Assembly: GCF_000721235.1 (NCBI RefSeq)
Contig: NZ_JOFH01000013.1
Location: 121,878-185,877 of the forward strand
Direction: 5' to 3'
Length of the DNA stretch: 64,000 nucleotides
Source: Streptomyces olivaceus
Lineage (GTDB): Bacteria; Actinomycetota; Actinomycetes; Streptomycetales; Streptomycetaceae
Numbering within the stretch: position 1 is the first letter of the stretch; each line of letters opens with the position of its first letter. A program made the position numbers and the translations under genes. Of this stretch, positions 35,601 to 54,300 are shown piece after piece. The notes under the pieces were generated by a model. The model ran no database searches. It was not told the origin of the DNA and saw only the letters and a program-made list of their open reading frames with translations.

Positions 35601-38600
35601 ACGCTGGTCGAGCAGCTGGTCGTGGAGAACGCGCCGGACCCGGCGGGCGCGGAGGTACGCGTGGTCGTCGGCGCCGCCGACGAACGGGACCGCCGGCCGG
35701 TCACCGTGCACGGCCGGCCCTCCGCCGAGGACGGCTGGGTCCGGTACGCCACCGGCACACTCGCGAGCGCGGCGGGCTCGGCACCGCCCCCGGCCCCGGC
35801 CGGTGAGGTACTGGGCGAGGCGGACGTCGACTCCGGGCTGTTCGCCTCCGCGCTCGAACTCCTCGGCCCGGTCGCGGAGTTCCGGGGCGTGCGGGTCCTC
35901 GCCACGGGCGCGGCCAGGGTGCGGGTACGCGGCGCCGGCGGCGCGCTGTGGCTGACGGACACCGGGGACGAGACCGTCGCGTACGCCGAGGCCGTGCGGC
36001 CGGGCGAGCCGGAGGGCGGCGTCGACCTGCGCGACGCGCTGTTCGAGGTGGTGTGGCAGCCCGTCGCCGACGCCGCCCGGCCGCCGCGCGCGTTCGACAC
36101 CGTCGACCTGAGCACCGGGTCGCCGGACGTCCGGGACGCCGCGCACCGGGCGCTGGCGGTGGTGCGCCAGAGGCTGGCCGGGCAGGCGGAGGACCCGCTC
36201 GTCATCCTGACGCCGCCGGTCACCGAACCGGCGAGCGCCGCGGTCTGGGGGCTGGTCCGGTCCGCGCAGTCGGAGCATCCGGACCGGTTCGTGCTGGTCG
36301 CCGCCGACGCGCCCGCCGGGCCCGACGTACCCGCCCGCGCCGTGGCCACCGGTGAGCCACAACTCGCCCTCACCGCAGGGCAGTTCACCGTGCCGCGACT
36401 GGCCCGCACCCGTGCGGCGGCCCAGGACGTCCGCCCGCCCGCCGGCACCGTACTGGTCACCGGCGGCACCGGAACGCTGGGGCGCCTGGTGGCCCGGCAC
36501 CTGGTCGAGACGTACGGCGTCCGGAACCTGCTGCTGGTCAGCCGCAGCGGCCCGGACGCCCCGGGGGCCGCCGAGTTCGCGGCCGGCCTCGACGCCTCGG
36601 TACGCACGGTGGCGTGCGACGCGGCGGACCGGGACGCGACCGCCCGCCTGCTCGCCACGGTCGAACCGCCGCTGAGCGCGGTCGTGCACGCGGCCGGCGT
36701 CCTGGACGACGGCGTGATCACGGAGCTGACCCCGGACCGGATCGACGCCGTCATGCGGGCGAAGACCGACGCGGCGACCGTCCTGCACGACCTGACCGCG
36801 GGCCTGGACCTCGACGCGTTCGTCGTCTTCACGTCGGCCGCGTCGGTGTTCGGCAACCCCGGCCAGGGCAACTACGCCGCCGCGAACGCCGCCCTGGACG
36901 CGCTGGCGGTCCGATGGGGGGCCACGTCCGTCGCCTGGGGGTTCTGGGCCCACCGGTCCGGGATGACCGCGCGGCTCACGGACACCGACCTCGAACGGAC
37001 CCGCCGCACCGGCATGCTCGCCCTCTCCGACGAGCTGGGGCTGGCGCTGTTCGACGCCGCCCTGGCGGAGCGCGGGCGGACGGTCGTGGCCGCGAAGCTC
37101 GACCTGCTCCGGCCGCGCGACGAGGTCCCGGCGCTGCTGCGCGGACTCGTCGCGCCCCGCCCCCGCGCGGTGCGGCCCGCCGCGGACGCGGTGCTGGACG
37201 AGGAGGCGCTGCTCAGCCTCATCGGCAAGCACGCCGCGCAGGTGCTGGGCCACACCGACGGCACCGCCGTCCCGGCCCGGCGGCCGTTCCGGGAAGCGGG
37301 CTTCGACTCGCTGACCGCCGTGGAGCTGCGCAACCGGCTCGTCGCCGCGACCGGCCTGCGCCTGCCCGCGACCCTGCTCTACGACCATCCCGACCCGCTC
37401 CGGCTGGCCCGGCACCTCGGCGCCCGGCTGACCGGCACGGCCGCCGAGTCGCCCGCCGAGCAGCCCGCCCCGGCCGCCGGGCACCGCATCTCCGCCGGTG
37501 ACGCGGCCGACGAGCCGATCGCGATCGTCGGCATGGCCTGCCGGTTCCCCGGCGGTGTGGACGGCCCCGACGACCTGTGGCGGTTCGTACGGGACGGCCG
37601 GGACGCCGTGGGACCGTTCCCCGAGGACCGGGGCTGGGCGACCGCCACCCTGTTCGACCCCGACCCGGACCACGAGGGCACCAGCTACACCGACAAGGGT
37701 GCCTTCCTGGCCGACGCCGCCGGATTCGACGCGGACTTCTTCGGGATCTCGCCGCGCGAGGCGCTGGCCATGGACCCGCAGCAGCGGCTGATGCTGGAGA
37801 TCTCCTGGGAGGCGTTGGAACACGCCGGAGTCGACCCGACCGCGGTACGGGGCACCCCCGTCGGCGTGTTCACCGGCGTGAACGTCCAGGACTACGCGCT
37901 GCGCCTGCACCTCGCGCCGGAACTGGTGGAGGGACACCGGATCACCGGCGCGTCGAACGCCGTGCTCTCCGGCCGGGTGGCCTACGAGTTCGGTCTGGAG
38001 GGCCCGGCGCTGACCGTGGACACGGCCTGCTCGTCGTCGCTGGTCGCGCTGCACCTGGCGGCGCAGGCGCTGCGCGGCGGCGAGTGCTCGATGGCGCTGG
38101 CCGGCGGTGTCACGGTGCTGTCGAGCGCCGATCCCTTCGTGGACTTCTCCCGTCAGCGCGGATTGTCCCCGGACGGCCGCTGCAAGTCGTTCTCCTCGTC
38201 GGCGGACGGCACCGGCTGGTCCGAGGGGGCCGGCGTGCTGGTGGTGGAGCGGCTCTCCGACGCGGAGCGGCTGGGCCACCGGGTGCTGGCGGTGGTGCGC
38301 GGTTCGGCGACCAACCAGGACGGCGCCTCCAACGGCCTCACCGCGCCGAGCGGTCCGGCGCAGCAGCGGGTGATCCGCCGGGCGCTGGCCAACGCGCGGC
38401 TCTCCGCGGCGGACGTCGACGCGGTCGAGGCGCACGGCACCGGCACGGTGCTCGGCGACCCGATCGAGGCCCAGGCCCTCATCGCCACCTACGGGCAGCA
38501 GCGGCCCGAGCCGCTGTGGCTGGGGTCGGTGAAGTCCAACATCGGGCACGCGCAGGCGGCGGCCGGTGTCGCCGGGGTGATCAAGACGGTGCAGGCCCTG

Positions 38601-39521
38601 CGCCACGGCGTGCTGCCGCGCACCCTGCACGTCGACGAGCCGACGGCCGAGGTGGACTGGTCGGCCGGGTCGGTGGAACTGCTGACCGAGGAACGGGAGT
38701 GGCCGGAGCGGGACCGGCCCCGGCGGGCCGCGGTGTCGGCGTTCGGGGTCAGCGGGACCAACGCGCACGTGATCCTGGAGCAGGCGGCCGACGCCGTACC
38801 GGAGCAGGCGGCCGGCACCGGCCCGGAGCAGCAGGGCGCCGGCACCGGACCGGAGCAGGGCGACGCGGGGGAGGCCGCGACGGGGACGGCGATCGTGCCG
38901 TGGGTGCTGTCGGCCCGGTCGGAGGCGGCACTGCGCGGCCAGGCCGAGCGCCTGGCAGCGTACGCGGCCGCACACCCGGACGTCGGTCCCGCCGCCGTCG
39001 CACGCGCCCTGGTGGAGACCCGCGCCGTGCTCCGGCACCGGGCGGTCGCCGTCGGCGCCGACCGGGAGCAGCTGCTGCGGTCGCTGGACGACGGCGTCGT
39101 CCGGGGCGTCGCCGTGCCCGGGAAGCTCGCGGTGCTGTTCACCGGTCAGGGCAGTCAGCGGGTCGGCATGGGCCGCGCGCTGTACGAGCGGTACCCGGTG
39201 TTCCGCGCGGCCTTCGACGACGTGTGCTGGGGCGTGCGGCCCGCCTTCGTCGCCGGGCATTCGGTCGGGGAGCTGACGGCGGCGCATGTGGCCGGTGTGC
39301 TGTCGCTGCCGGACGCGGCGGTGCTGGTGGCGGCGCGGGGCCGGCTGATGGACGCTCTGCCGGGCGGCGGGGCGATGGCGGCGGTGGCGGCCGGTGAGCG
39401 CGCCTGGCGGTCTCCCACGCCTTCCACTCCGCGCGCATGGAGCCGATGCTCGCCGAGTTCCGGTCGGTGGCGGCCGGGCTCACCTTCCACGAGCCGAGGA
39501 TCCCGGTGGTGTCCGACGTGA
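29691..39521 (+). CDS. type I PKS, fragment 1: AHBA loading module, module 1, KS2 and start of AT2
   Basis: Domains, with residues from the ATG at 29691. Acyl-CoA ligase/adenylation 10-505: [12 protein letters not shown] at about 168, [36 protein letters not shown]. Inactive KR-like region 700-910: [14 protein letters not shown], with no catalytic Tyr. [12 protein letters not shown] at about 980. M1 KS 1041-1460: DTACSSS, EAHGTGT and [11 protein letters not shown]1 AT 1578-1870: GHSQGE and VDYASH, methylmalonyl type. A DH remnant without HxxxGxxxxP, about 1934-2110. M1 KR 2253-2440: [14 protein letters not shown] and NYAAANA, active B type. [13 protein letters not shown]2 2608-3030, intact. 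Then AT2 from about 3147, which lacks about 46 residues after AFDDVC and leaves frame at 39,400; the last about 40 residues are out of register. Start choice: [14 protein letters not shown] matches RifA-type N-termini. Confidence 0.85.
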   Translation: MLRAELIRPLHELLRDQSARFGDKTAFRDADRAVGYAELEARTRRLAGHLAQARLRPGDRMAMLLGNRVEMVESYFAVVRAGGVGVPVNPQVSVAELEHILTDSGATVIVTDRAWLARLPSLHHRMTVLVVGDGPTPPGCLSYERFATTEPAVPAPDDQGLDDIAWMLYTSGTTGKPKGVLTTQRSCLWSVAASYVPALGLTDADRVLWPLPLFHSLAHIACVLAVTSVGATARITDGLSAADVLDVWREEESTVVAGVPTLYHYLARAAGAPGFTAPPVRVGLVGGAVATAALRRSFEDAFGAPLVDAYGSTETAGSIAINWPTGARPEGSCGLPVPGLAVRLVDHASGQDVADGAEGEVWVRGPNVMVGYHNQPAATAEALAGGWYHTGDLARRDRAGHLTVTGRIKELIIRAGENIHPGEVEEVVRRAPGVADVAVAGKPHDVFGEVPVAYVVPGPNGFDPAQVLSLCRERLSYFKVPEELYEIQQVPRTASGKVTRRRLLDGPARLRAVGNVYHEALLQLDWVPLPSVSGGPPAPGRWSVPGDAPDGLAAGLRAAGVEVSTDAGPDVVVLVADDRAPAAGQVAWLRAALAEDRPEAATVLVLTSGAVATGAGEVVGNLDQAALWGALRSAQAAGGHRVVMVDLDDYDDAAAVAKLPLVLHSGEGQAAVRPDTVLVPRLHRLLVDNAAGRDDAGEPAGGAIVTGAHTERGTAVAHHLVAARGVRRLLLIVPPRTADLTAELRTRLAEAGAAVDVVECDLSDRPQLRRAVARGGGPVGLVLHAWDPQGGAPVEQAVAEVRALGELVARPGSGAFVVFSAAGGVLGAPESWESAAVAAYFDAYAQRLSFRGVAASSLAWETREHGPDDTAAALDVRRGLGVLDTALALNRPHLIAAEPDTGPPAGDRVPHVLRDVADPPGTSADTPDPAELRDRLADLAAADRARELLDLVRERTAALLGLDGPRAVAATTAFTQLGLTSLSAVALRNGLGDATGLRLPVTVAFDHPTPDALAQFLHRRLGGEPEHTADAPLPPADADEPVAIVGMACRLPGGIESPEQLWELVLAGGDAIGEFPADRGWDLDALFHPDPDHPGTSYSRHGGFLDGAGGFDAAFFGISPREALAMDPQQRLMLEVSWEAVERAGLDPASLRGRPVGVFTGAMHQNYGVGAATDGVEGYLPTGLSESVLSGRVSYALGLRGPALTVDTACSSSLVALHLAAQALRNGECSMALAGGVTVMAMPDSFVGFSRQRGLSPDGRCKSFSSSADGTGWSEGVGVLVVERLSDAERLGHRVLAVVRGTAVNQDGASNGLSAPSGPAQQQVIRRALANARLSAADVDAVEAHGTGTVLGDPIEAQALLATYGRDRPADRPLWLGSLKSNIGHAQAAAGVAGVIKTVLALHHGVLPRTLHVDEPTRQVDWPAGAVELLTAQREWPELDRPRRAGVSAFGVSGTNAHVILEQAGPVEPVQPVAPVEPVGQAGQAPAAGGAVPLLLSAKGPAALAAQSRRLRDFLATRPQRSLADVGWSLATGRAALSDRAVVVAADHGEALAGLDALAASEPAAGVVTGVVAEQTGRTVFVFPGQGAQWTGMGTQLLAESPVFEAKLRDCATVLDELTGWSLLDVLAGAPGAPSLDRVDVVQPASFAVMVALAALWESVGIVPDAVLGHSQGEIAGACVAGALSLRDAATVVVGRSRAIAAGLSGLGGMVSLALSPEDATTLIGQWDGAVQLAAVNGPAAVVAAGDPAALDELLAVCGRRGVRARRIPVDYASHTSYVERIEREVLAALDGIAPRPATVPFYSTVTGGWLDTGVPDARYWYQNLRRPVGFAPAVRALADQGHDVFVEVGPHPVLTTSVLDLLDGDERPVTVAGTLRRDDGGLRRFLTSLAELHVRGVGTDLRAAFGSSPRTHVLPTYAFQHEHYWLAPAGADAVLALPDGAVLTSALPPSAGTARLLDLVVRAGDGAGSTLVEQLVVENAPDPAGAEVRVVVGAADERDRRPVTVHGRPSAEDGWVRYATGTLASAAGSAPPPAPAGEVLGEADVDSGLFASALELLGPVAEFRGVRVLATGAARVRVRGAGGALWLTDTGDETVAYAEAVRPGEPEGGVDLRDALFEVVWQPVADAARPPRAFDTVDLSTGSPDVRDAAHRALAVVRQRLAGQAEDPLVILTPPVTEPASAAVWGLVRSAQSEHPDRFVLVAADAPAGPDVPARAVATGEPQLALTAGQFTVPRLARTRAAAQDVRPPAGTVLVTGGTGTLGRLVARHLVETYGVRNLLLVSRSGPDAPGAAEFAAGLDASVRTVACDAADRDATARLLATVEPPLSAVVHAAGVLDDGVITELTPDRIDAVMRAKTDAATVLHDLTAGLDLDAFVVFTSAASVFGNPGQGNYAAANAALDALAVRWGATSVAWGFWAHRSGMTARLTDTDLERTRRTGMLALSDELGLALFDAALAERGRTVVAAKLDLLRPRDEVPALLRGLVAPRPRAVRPAADAVLDEEALLSLIGKHAAQVLGHTDGTAVPARRPFREAGFDSLTAVELRNRLVAATGLRLPATLLYDHPDPLRLARHLGARLTGTAAESPAEQPAPAAGHRISAGDAADEPIAIVGMACRFPGGVDGPDDLWRFVRDGRDAVGPFPEDRGWATATLFDPDPDHEGTSYTDKGAFLADAAGFDADFFGISPREALAMDPQQRLMLEISWEALEHAGVDPTAVRGTPVGVFTGVNVQDYALRLHLAPELVEGHRITGASNAVLSGRVAYEFGLEGPALTVDTACSSSLVALHLAAQALRGGECSMALAGGVTVLSSADPFVDFSRQRGLSPDGRCKSFSSSADGTGWSEGAGVLVVERLSDAERLGHRVLAVVRGSATNQDGASNGLTAPSGPAQQRVIRRALANARLSAADVDAVEAHGTGTVLGDPIEAQALIATYGQQRPEPLWLGSVKSNIGHAQAAAGVAGVIKTVQALRHGVLPRTLHVDEPTAEVDWSAGSVELLTEEREWPERDRPRRAAVSAFGVSGTNAHVILEQAADAVPEQAAGTGPEQQGAGTGPEQGDAGEAATGTAIVPWVLSARSEAALRGQAERLAAYAAAHPDVGPAAVARALVETRAVLRHRAVAVGADREQLLRSLDDGVVRGVAVPGKLAVLFTGQGSQRVGMGRALYERYPVFRAAFDDVCWGVRPAFVAGHSVGELTAAHVAGVLSLPDAAVLVAARGRLMDALPGGGAMAAVAAGERAWRSPTPSTPRAWSRCSPSSGRWRPGSPSTSRGSRWCPT

Positions 39522-42181
39522 CCGGCGGGATCGCCGGGGCGGACCGGTTCACCGCCGACTACTGGGCCGAGCACGTCAGGGCGGCGGTGCGCTTCCACGA
39601 CGGCGTCACGGCGCTGCGGGAGGCCGGCGCGGCCACCTTCCTGGAGCTGGGACCCGGCGGCGTACTGACCGCTGTCGCGCAGGAGGCCGACGGCGACCGG
39701 GCGGCGTTCGTCCCGGCCCTGCACCGCGCCGAGGACGAGGCGCTCGACCTCGTCACCGCGCTGGCCCGGCTGCACGTGCGCGGCGTGGACGTCGACTGGC
39801 CGGCGTTCCTGGGCGGCGGCCCCGCGCCCCACGTCGACCTGCCGACCTACGCCTTCCAGCACCGCAGGTACTGGATCGACCTGCCGGGCGACGTGCTGCC
39901 CGCGCGGGCCGAAGCGGTGCTTCCGGCGCCGGAGACGGCCAAGCGGACCGGGCCCCGGCGGACGGGCCCGGAGCTGGTGCCCGCCCTGGTCGCCGAGGTG
40001 CTCGGGCACGGCGACGGCCGGGACATCGACCTGGACCGGTCGTTCCAGGACCTCGGGTTCGACTCGCTGAACGCGGTGCGGCTGCGCAACCGGCTGCAGG
40101 AGGAGACGGGCCGCTCCCTGCCGACCACGCTGGCGTTCGACCATGCCACACCGGCCGCGCTCGCCGCGTTCCTGGCCGACGGCGACGGCGGGAGCGAGAG
40201 GGAGGGGGACGCCGCCGCCGTACCGGCGCCGGCCGGCGCAGCCGACGAACCGGTCGCCGTCGTGGGCATGGCCTGCCGGCTGCCGGGCGGTGTCGAATCC
40301 CCCGACCAGCTGTGGCGGTTGGTGCTCGACGGCCGGGACGGCATCGGCGACTTCCCGACGGACCGCGGCTGGGACCTGGAGAACCTGTTCCACCCCGATC
40401 CGGACCACCCCGGCACGACGTACGCCCGCACCGGCGGATTCCTGCACGACGCCGCCGGGTTCGACGCGGACTTCTTCGGGATCTCGCCGCGCGAGGCGCT
40501 GGCCATGGACCCGCAGCAGCGGCTGATGCTGGAGATCGCGTGGGAGGCGTTCGAGCACGCCGGGGTGGACCCGACCTCCAAGCGGGGCAGCGACGTCGGC
40601 GTCTTCGCCGGTGTGGTCAACCACGAGTACGGGGTGCGCGCCGGCCGTGTCCCCGCCGAGGCCGAGGGCCACCTGATGACCGGCGGCGCGGGCAGCGTCC
40701 TCTCCGGCCGGATCTCCTACGTACTGGGCCTGGAGGGGCCGGCCGTCACCGTCGACACGGCGTGCTCCTCGTCGCTCGTGGCGCTGCACCTGGCGGCGCA
40801 GTCGCTGCGGGCCGGCGAGTGCTCCATGGCGCTGGCCGGCGGCGTGACGGTGATGCCGAGCCCGGACGCCTTCGTGGAGTTCTCCCGGCAGCGCGGCCTG
40901 TCCCCGGACGGCCGGTGCAAGTCGTTCTCCTCGTCGGCGGACGGCACCGGGTGGTCCGAGGGCGCCGGAGTGCTGCTGGTGGAGCGGCTCTCGGACGCCG
41001 AACGGCTGGGCCACCGGATCCTGGCGGTCGTCCGCGGCTCGGCCGTGAACCAGGACGGCACCTCCAACGGCCTGACCGCGCCGAGCGGTCCGGCGCAGCA
41101 GCGGGTGATCCGCCGCGCCCTGGCCACGGCCGGACTGGAACCGGCCGACGTCGACGCCGTCGAGGCGCACGGCACCGGCACCGCGCTGGGCGACCCGATC
41201 GAGGCGCGGGCCCTGATCGCCGCCTACGGCCGGGGCCGCGAACGGCCGCTGCTGCTGGGGTCCTTGAAGTCGAACATCGGGCACGCGCAGGCGGCGGCCG
41301 GTGTCGCCGGGGTGATCAAGACGGTGCAGGCGCTGCGGTACGGGGTCCTGCCGCGCACCCTGCACGTCGGCGAGCCGACGGCCGAGGTGGACTGGTCGGC
41401 GGGGTCGGTGGAACTGCTGACCGAGGAACGGGAGTGGCCGGAGCTGGACCGGCCGCGGCGGGCGGCGGTGTCGGCGTTCGGGGTGAGCGGGACCAACGCG
41501 CACGTGATCCTGGAACAGGCGGCGCCGGCACCGGCGGCGGGCGGGCCGACGGCCACCGAACCGGCGGCGGGCGGGTCGGCGGTGCCCGAACAGGCGGTGC
41601 CCGAACCGGTGGTGGCCGAGCCGGTGGCCACAGAACCGGCGGCGACCGAACCGGCCGTTGGTGAACCGGCGGCGACCGAACCGGCCATGGTCGTGGTGTC
41701 GGCCAAGGGCGCGGCGGCGGTGGCGGCCCAGGCGCAGCGGCTGCTGGCCCTGGACGCCGATCCGGCGGCCCTGGCGAGGGCGCTGGCGGCGTCGCGGGCG
41801 ACGCTGCCCCAGCGGGCGGTCGTACTCGCCGGCGACCGGGCCGAACTGCGCGACCGGCTGGCGGCGCTGGCCCGCGGCGAGACGCCGCCGGACACCGTGC
41901 GCGGCTCCGTCACCCGGGGGTCGACCGCGGTGCTGTTCACCGGTCAGGGCAGTCAGCGGGTCGGCATGGGCCGCGCGCTGTACGAGCGGTACCCGGTGTT
42001 CCGCGCGGCCTTCGACGACGTGTGCGGACTACGTGGCCGGGCACTCCCTCGGGGAGCTGACGGCGGCGCACGTGGCCGGGGTGTTGTCGCTGCCGGACGC
42101 GGCGGTGCTGGTGGCGGCGCGGGGCCGGCTGATGGACGCTCTGCCGGGCGGCGGGGCGATGGCGGCGGTGGCGGCCGGTGA
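39437..42181 (+). CDS. type I PKS, fragment 2: end of AT2, ACP2, KS3 and start of AT3
   Basis: This is a continuation of the same gene in another frame, with no true start. Coding homology resumes at about 39,400 with [16 protein letters not shown], the malonyl-type HAFH motif of AT2. The first in-frame ATG (39437) lies inside that AT. Next come the AT2 C-terminus, the linker ending [10 protein letters not shown], and ACP2 ([10 protein letters not shown], about 40,055). There is no reductive domain, so module 2 leaves a keto group. KS3 is intact (40,252-41,520: [35 protein letters not shown]), followed by an EPA-rich linker and the start of AT3 ([20 protein letters not shown]). After DDVC at 42,025 the frame is lost; the last about 50 residues are not real. 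Confidence 0.75.
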   Translation: MEPMLAEFRSVAAGLTFHEPRIPVVSDVTGGIAGADRFTADYWAEHVRAAVRFHDGVTALREAGAATFLELGPGGVLTAVAQEADGDRAAFVPALHRAEDEALDLVTALARLHVRGVDVDWPAFLGGGPAPHVDLPTYAFQHRRYWIDLPGDVLPARAEAVLPAPETAKRTGPRRTGPELVPALVAEVLGHGDGRDIDLDRSFQDLGFDSLNAVRLRNRLQEETGRSLPTTLAFDHATPAALAAFLADGDGGSEREGDAAAVPAPAGAADEPVAVVGMACRLPGGVESPDQLWRLVLDGRDGIGDFPTDRGWDLENLFHPDPDHPGTTYARTGGFLHDAAGFDADFFGISPREALAMDPQQRLMLEIAWEAFEHAGVDPTSKRGSDVGVFAGVVNHEYGVRAGRVPAEAEGHLMTGGAGSVLSGRISYVLGLEGPAVTVDTACSSSLVALHLAAQSLRAGECSMALAGGVTVMPSPDAFVEFSRQRGLSPDGRCKSFSSSADGTGWSEGAGVLLVERLSDAERLGHRILAVVRGSAVNQDGTSNGLTAPSGPAQQRVIRRALATAGLEPADVDAVEAHGTGTALGDPIEARALIAAYGRGRERPLLLGSLKSNIGHAQAAAGVAGVIKTVQALRYGVLPRTLHVGEPTAEVDWSAGSVELLTEEREWPELDRPRRAAVSAFGVSGTNAHVILEQAAPAPAAGGPTATEPAAGGSAVPEQAVPEPVVAEPVATEPAATEPAVGEPAATEPAMVVVSAKGAAAVAAQAQRLLALDADPAALARALAASRATLPQRAVVLAGDRAELRDRLAALARGETPPDTVRGSVTRGSTAVLFTGQGSQRVGMGRALYERYPVFRAAFDDVCGLRGRALPRGADGGARGRGVVAAGRGGAGGGAGPADGRSAGRRGDGGGGGR

Positions 42182-44668
42182 GCCGGTGGTGTCCAACGTG
42201 ACCGGCGGGATCGCCGGGGCCGGTCGCTTCACCGCCGACTACTGGGCCGAGCACGTGCGGGCGCCGGTACGGTTCGCGGACGGCATCCGGACGCTGCTGG
42301 ACGAACGCGTCGACACCTTTCTCGAACTGGGGCCGGACGCGGTGCTGACGGCGGCCGGACCGGACTGCCTGACCGGGCAGCCCGACGAGGACGTCGTGTT
42401 CGCGGCGGCGCAGCGTCGCACCGGCGACGGCGTACGCACCCTGCTGGCGGCCGTCGGCACGCTGCTCGCGCGAGGACGCCACATCGACGTCCCGGCCCTG
42501 CTCGGCGGCTCCGTCCGCCCCGCGGACGCGCTCGAACTGCCGACCTACCCCTTCCAGCGCGACCGGTACTGGCTGGAGCCCGCCGCACCGGAGGCCCGGC
42601 GGACCGACGACACCGACGGGCGCTTCTGGGCGGCGGTGGAGGCGGAGGACCTCGCCGCGGCGACGGAGGCGCTCGGCGTCGACGCCGCCCCCGAACTCGC
42701 CCCGGCCATCGGCGTGCTGGCCGACTGGCGGCGCCGCCGCGCCGAACGGTCCGCCGTGGACGACCTGCGCTACCGGGTGAGCTGGAAACCGCACCGCGGC
42801 AACGGTCCGGCGGCGCCGGACGGCACCTGGCTCGTGGTCACGACGGCGCGGGTGGAGGACCCGGCGCCGCTGCTGGCCCGGCAGGGCCTGCGCACCGTCA
42901 CGGTGCAGGTCGAACCCGGCGCCGGTCCGCTGACCGAACAGCTCGGCGCCGCGCTGGCCGACGACACCGTGACGGGTGTGCTCAGCCTGCTGGCCCTGGA
43001 CGACCGCAGGCGACCCGGATCGCCCCTGCTGACCGTCGGCACGGCGGCGACACTGGAACTGGTCCAGGCCCTCGCGGAGCTCAAGGCCCGGCAACGACTG
43101 TGCTGCGTCACCAGCGGCGCCGTGAGCGTCGGCACCGACGACCCCGCGCCGGCCGTCGAGCAGGCGCTCGTCTGGGGCCTCGGCCACGCCACCGCCCTGG
43201 AGCACCCCGACCGCTGGGCCGGCCTCATCGACGTGCCGGCCCGGCTGGACGACCGGTCGGCACGGGCGCTGGTCGCCGCGCTCGCCGGCCTGGCCGACGA
43301 GGACCAGGTGGCCGTCCGGACGACCGGCCTGCACGTGCGGCGCGTCGTGCCGGCGCCGGCGGAACCCACCGCCCCGCCCGCGCACATCCACGGCACCGTG
43401 CTGGTCACCGGCGGTACCGAGGGCCTGGGGCGGCACGTGGCCAGGTGGCTGGCCGGCGCGGGCGCCGAACACCTCGTGCTGACGCTGGACGGCGACCCGG
43501 GCGCGCCGGACGTGGCCGCCCTGGCGGACGAACTCGGCGAACGAGGCGTCGGCGTGACGCTGACGACCGCGGACCCCACCGACCGGGAGGCCGTCGCAGC
43601 CCTGCTGGACGGGGGAGTGACCGGGGTGGTGCACACCGCCGACCTGGTCCGCACCGGCCCGGTCACCGGCATCACCACGGCCGAACTCGACGCCGTACTG
43701 ACCGCCAAGACCGGGTGGCTGACCGCCCTCGACGACGCGCTCGGCGACCGGCCGCCGGAGCTGTTCGTGGCGTTCTCCTCCGTGGCCGGCGTCTGGGGCG
43801 GCGGCGGCCAGGGCACGCCCGGCGCCACCAACGCCGTCGTCGACGCGATCATGCGGCGCCGACGGGCGCGCGGGCTGCCCGCCACGTCGGTGGCCTGGGG
43901 AGTGATCGACGGGTTCGGGGTGGCCGCCGACCCCGAAGCCCGGGAGCAGCTGCGCCGCCGCGGTGTGCTGCCGATCGCTCCCGAAGCGGCGGTCGCCGCG
44001 CTGGCCCACGTCACCGGCGGCGACCCGGTGGTGGCGATGGCGCGGATCGACTGGCCCGCGTTCGCCCCCGCGTTCGCCTCACTGCGGCCGAGCCCGCTGA
44101 TCGGCGACATCCCCGGCGTGCGGGCGGCGATCGAGGCCGCGCGGCCGGAACCGGACGAGGGCGCCGCCCGGCGCCTGGCCGATCTGCCCGAGGCGGAACG
44201 GGACCGGGCGCTCACCCGACTGGTGCGCGAGACCACCGCGACGGCGCTCGGACACCAGGGCGCCGGGGCGATCGGCCCGCGCCGGGCGTTCCAGGAGATG
44301 GGGTTCGACTCGCTGGCCGCGGTGAGCCTGCGCAACGCGCTCGGCGCGGCACTGGGCATCAGCCTGCCCGCCACCCTCGTCTTCGACCACCCGACACCGG
44401 CCGCGCTGGTCGAGCACCTGCGCACCGAACTGGCCGGGCCGCCGGAGGCCGAGGTCGACGAGGCCGAGCTGCGCCGGGCGCTGGCCACCGTACCGGCGAG
44501 CCGGCTGCGCGAGGCCGGTGTGCTGGACGTCCTGCTGGACCTGGCCCGCACCGACGGCGCACCGGCCCCCGCCCGGGCGGTGGTGGACAAGGTGACGGAC
44601 AAGATCGAGCAGATCGACCGGATGGACGTCGCGGACCTGCTGCAACAAGCGCTGGAGGGCACGCAGCC

Positions 44669-44672
<4 letters not shown>
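42027..44672 (+). CDS. type I PKS, fragment 3: rest of AT3, inactive KR3, ACP3 and docking end
   Basis: This is a continuation in the original frame. AT3 resumes with [18 protein letters not shown] and then jumps in frame from AAVAAGE to [12 protein letters not shown] at about 42,183, skipping about 80 residues including the specificity motif. The KR region (about 42,600-44,080) has a good nucleotide fold, [15 protein letters not shown], and [13 protein letters not shown]. The catalytic Tyr position, normally in a YAAAN-type motif, reads TPGATNA, so reduction is not expected. ACP3: MGFDSLAAV, about 44,300. The C-terminal tail ([20 protein letters not shown]) is a helical docking segment. The ATG of the next PKS gene overlaps the stop. 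Confidence 0.78.
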
Positions 44673-51322
<6,650 letters not shown>

Positions 51323-51354
51323 GCCGCGCCGACCGAGGAGAGGGACCACCGGCC

Positions 51355-54300
51355 ATGGCCGACGACAAGCTCCGTGACTACCTGAAGCGGGTGGTGGCCG
51401 ACGCCCGGCGGCTGCAGAAGCGCGTCCGGGACCTGGAGGCCGAACGCACCGAGCCGATCGCGATCGTGGGCATGGCGTGCCGGCTGCCGGGAGGTGTCGC
51501 CTCGCCCGAGGACCTGTGGGACCTCGTGACGGCCGGCCGCGACGGCATCAGCGGATTCCCCACCGACCGCGGCTGGGACCTCGACGCGCTGTTCGACGCC
51601 GACCCGGACCGCCCCGGCACCAGCTACGTACGGGAGGGCGGCTTCCTGCACGACGCCGGCCGGTTCGACGCGGGACTGTTCGGCATCTCACCGCGTGAGG
51701 CGTTGGCCATGGACCCGCAGCAGCGGCTGATGCTGGAAGCGTCCTGGGAAGCCCTGGAACGGGCCGGAATCGACCCGCGGTCGCTCGCCGGCGCGGACGT
51801 CGGAGTGTTCAGCGGGTACTGCGGGCACGACTACGGCACCGACCTGCCCGAGGTGCCGGACTCCCTGCAGGGTTTCATGATGACCGCCGACGCGGGCAGC
51901 GTGCTGTCCGGCCGGATCGCCTACACGCTGGGCCTGGAGGGCCCGGCCGTCACGATCGACACGGCGTGCTCGTCGTCCCTGGTGGCGCTGCACCTGGCCG
52001 TGCGGGCCCTGCGGGACGGCGACTGCGCCATGGCGCTGGCCGGCGGGGTGACCGTGATGGCCACCCCGAGGGCGTTCGTGGGCTTCGCCCGGCAGCGGGG
52101 ACTGGCCGCCGACGCCCGCTGCAAGGCGTTCGCGGCCGGCGCGGACGGCACGATCTTCGCCGAGGGCGTCGGCGTACTGGTGGTGGAGCGGCTGTCCGAC
52201 GCTCGGCGGGCGGGGCACGACGTGCTCGCGGTGGTGCGGGGCACGGCCGTGAACCAGGACGGCGCGTCCAACGGGCTGACCGCGCCGAGCGGTCCGTCGC
52301 AGCAGCGGGTGATCCGCCGGGCGCTGGACGACGCGGTCCTCGCCCCGGCGGACGTCGACGTGGTCGAGGCGCACGGCACCGGGACGGCACTCGGCGACCC
52401 CATCGAGGCACAGGCACTGCTGGCCACCTACGGACAGGGCCGCACCCGTCCGCTGCTCCTCGGCTCGCTGAAGTCCAACATCGGCCACACCCAGGGCGCC
52501 GCGGGCGTGGCCGGGGTCATCAAGACGGTGCTGGCCATGCGGCACGGCGTCGTGCCGCGCACCCTCCACGCCGACGAGCCGACGCCGCACGTCGACTGGA
52601 GCGCGGGCGCGGTGGAACTGGCCGTCCGCCCGCAGCCGTGGCCCTCGACCGGGCAGCCGCGCCGGGCGGCGGTCTCCGGCTTCGGCGTGAGCGGCACCAA
52701 CGCGCACGTGATCCTGGAACAGGCCCCGGCGACCGGCGCCGCGGAACCGCAGGCCGAGCCGGACCGCACCGTCCTTGTCCTCTCGGGACACGGGAGCCGG
52801 GCGCTGCGGGCCCAGGCCGGCCGGCTCTCCGCCCGGCTGCGGGACTCGGCGGCGCCGACCGGTGAGGTGGCCCGGACCCTGGCGCTCGGCCGGGCGGCGC
52901 TGCCGCAGCGCGCGGTCGTACTGGCCCGGGGGCGCGACGACGCGCTGTCCGCGCTGGACGCCCTGGCGGGGGGCGCCGGCCATCCGGCCGTCGTGACCGG
53001 CGAGACCGCCCGCGGCCGGCTGGCCATGGTCTTCCCCGGCCAGGGAGCGCAGCGGGCCGGCATGGGCCGGGACCTGTACGAGCGGTACCCGGTGTTCCGG
53101 CAGGCGTTCGACGAGATCTGCGGGGAACTGGACCGGCGGCTCGGCACGGACGTCCGGGACGTCGTGTTCGGCGACGCGGGCGAGCTGATCGGGCGGACCG
53201 TGTTCGCCCAGGCGTCGCTGTTCGCGCTGGGGGTCGGCCTGCTGCGGCTGTGGGAGTCGTTCGGCGTACGGCCCGACGTGGTCGCCGGCCACTCGGTCGG
53301 GGAGGTGGCCGCGGCGCACGCGGCCGGCGTGCTGTCCCTCGCCGACGCGATCACGCTGGTCGCGGCCCGCGGCCGGTTGATGGAGGCGCTGCCCCCGGGC
53401 GGCCTGATGGTGTCGGTGCGCGCGCCGGAACCGGTGGTGCGGGCGGCGCTGGTGCCCGGCGCGGACGTGGCCGCGGTCAACGGGCCGTCGTCGGTGGTGG
53501 TCTCCGGCGACGAGCGCGCGGTGTCGCGGGTCGCCGACGAACTGGCGGCCGCGGGCCACAAGACGAAGCGGCTCACCGTGTCGCACGCCTTCCACTCCGC
53601 GCGGATGGAACCGATGCTGGCCGAGTTCCGGGACGCCGTGTCGGCGCTGGAGTTCGCGCCGCCGCGCCTGCCGTTCGTGTCGACGGTGACCGGCACGGTC
53701 CTGGAGGAGGCCGGCGCCGAGTACTGGGTGCGGCAGGCGCGGGACACCGTCCGGTACGCCGACGCCGTCGGGGCCCTGGCCGGCCGCGAGGTGCGGACGG
53801 TGCTCGAACTGGGCCCGGACGGCACCCTGTCGGCACTGGGCCGGGACTGCTCGCCGGACGAGCGGATCGCGTTCGTGCCGAGCCTGCACCGCGACGGCGA
53901 CGTCCTCCGGGCGGTCGCCGCGGGGCACGTGCGCGGCCTCGCCGTCGACTGGCGGGTGCTGCTCGGGGACGGCCCGGCCCACGCCGACCTGCCGACCTAC
54001 GCCTTCCAGCACGAGAACTACTGGCTGTCCGGCGACCACGGCGACCACGGCGGCCCCTCGGCCACCGGCCATCCGCTGCTCGGCACCTTCGTCGACCTGC
54101 CCGGCACCGGCGGCGCCGTGTTCGCCTCCCGGTTCTCGGCGCGGTCGCAGCCGTGGCTGGCCGACCACGTCGTCGGCGGCGAAGTCCTGCTGCCCGGCGC
54201 CGCCATGGTCGACCTCGCGCTAAGGGCCGGCGACGAACTCGGCTGCGGCGCGGTCGAGGAGCTGGTGATCGAGGCCCCGGTCGTGCTGCCCGCCGACGGG

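Noticed and set aside
35480..36040. Active dehydratase in module 1
   Set aside because: No HxxxGxxxxP or DxxxH/Q pair is present, so only a remnant of the fold is suggested.
39228..42183. Programmed frameshifting in the PKS gene
   Set aside because: Whole AT segments are absent at the shift points, no slippery sequence is present, and the breaks lie at the ends of exact repeats; loss of sequence explains it better.
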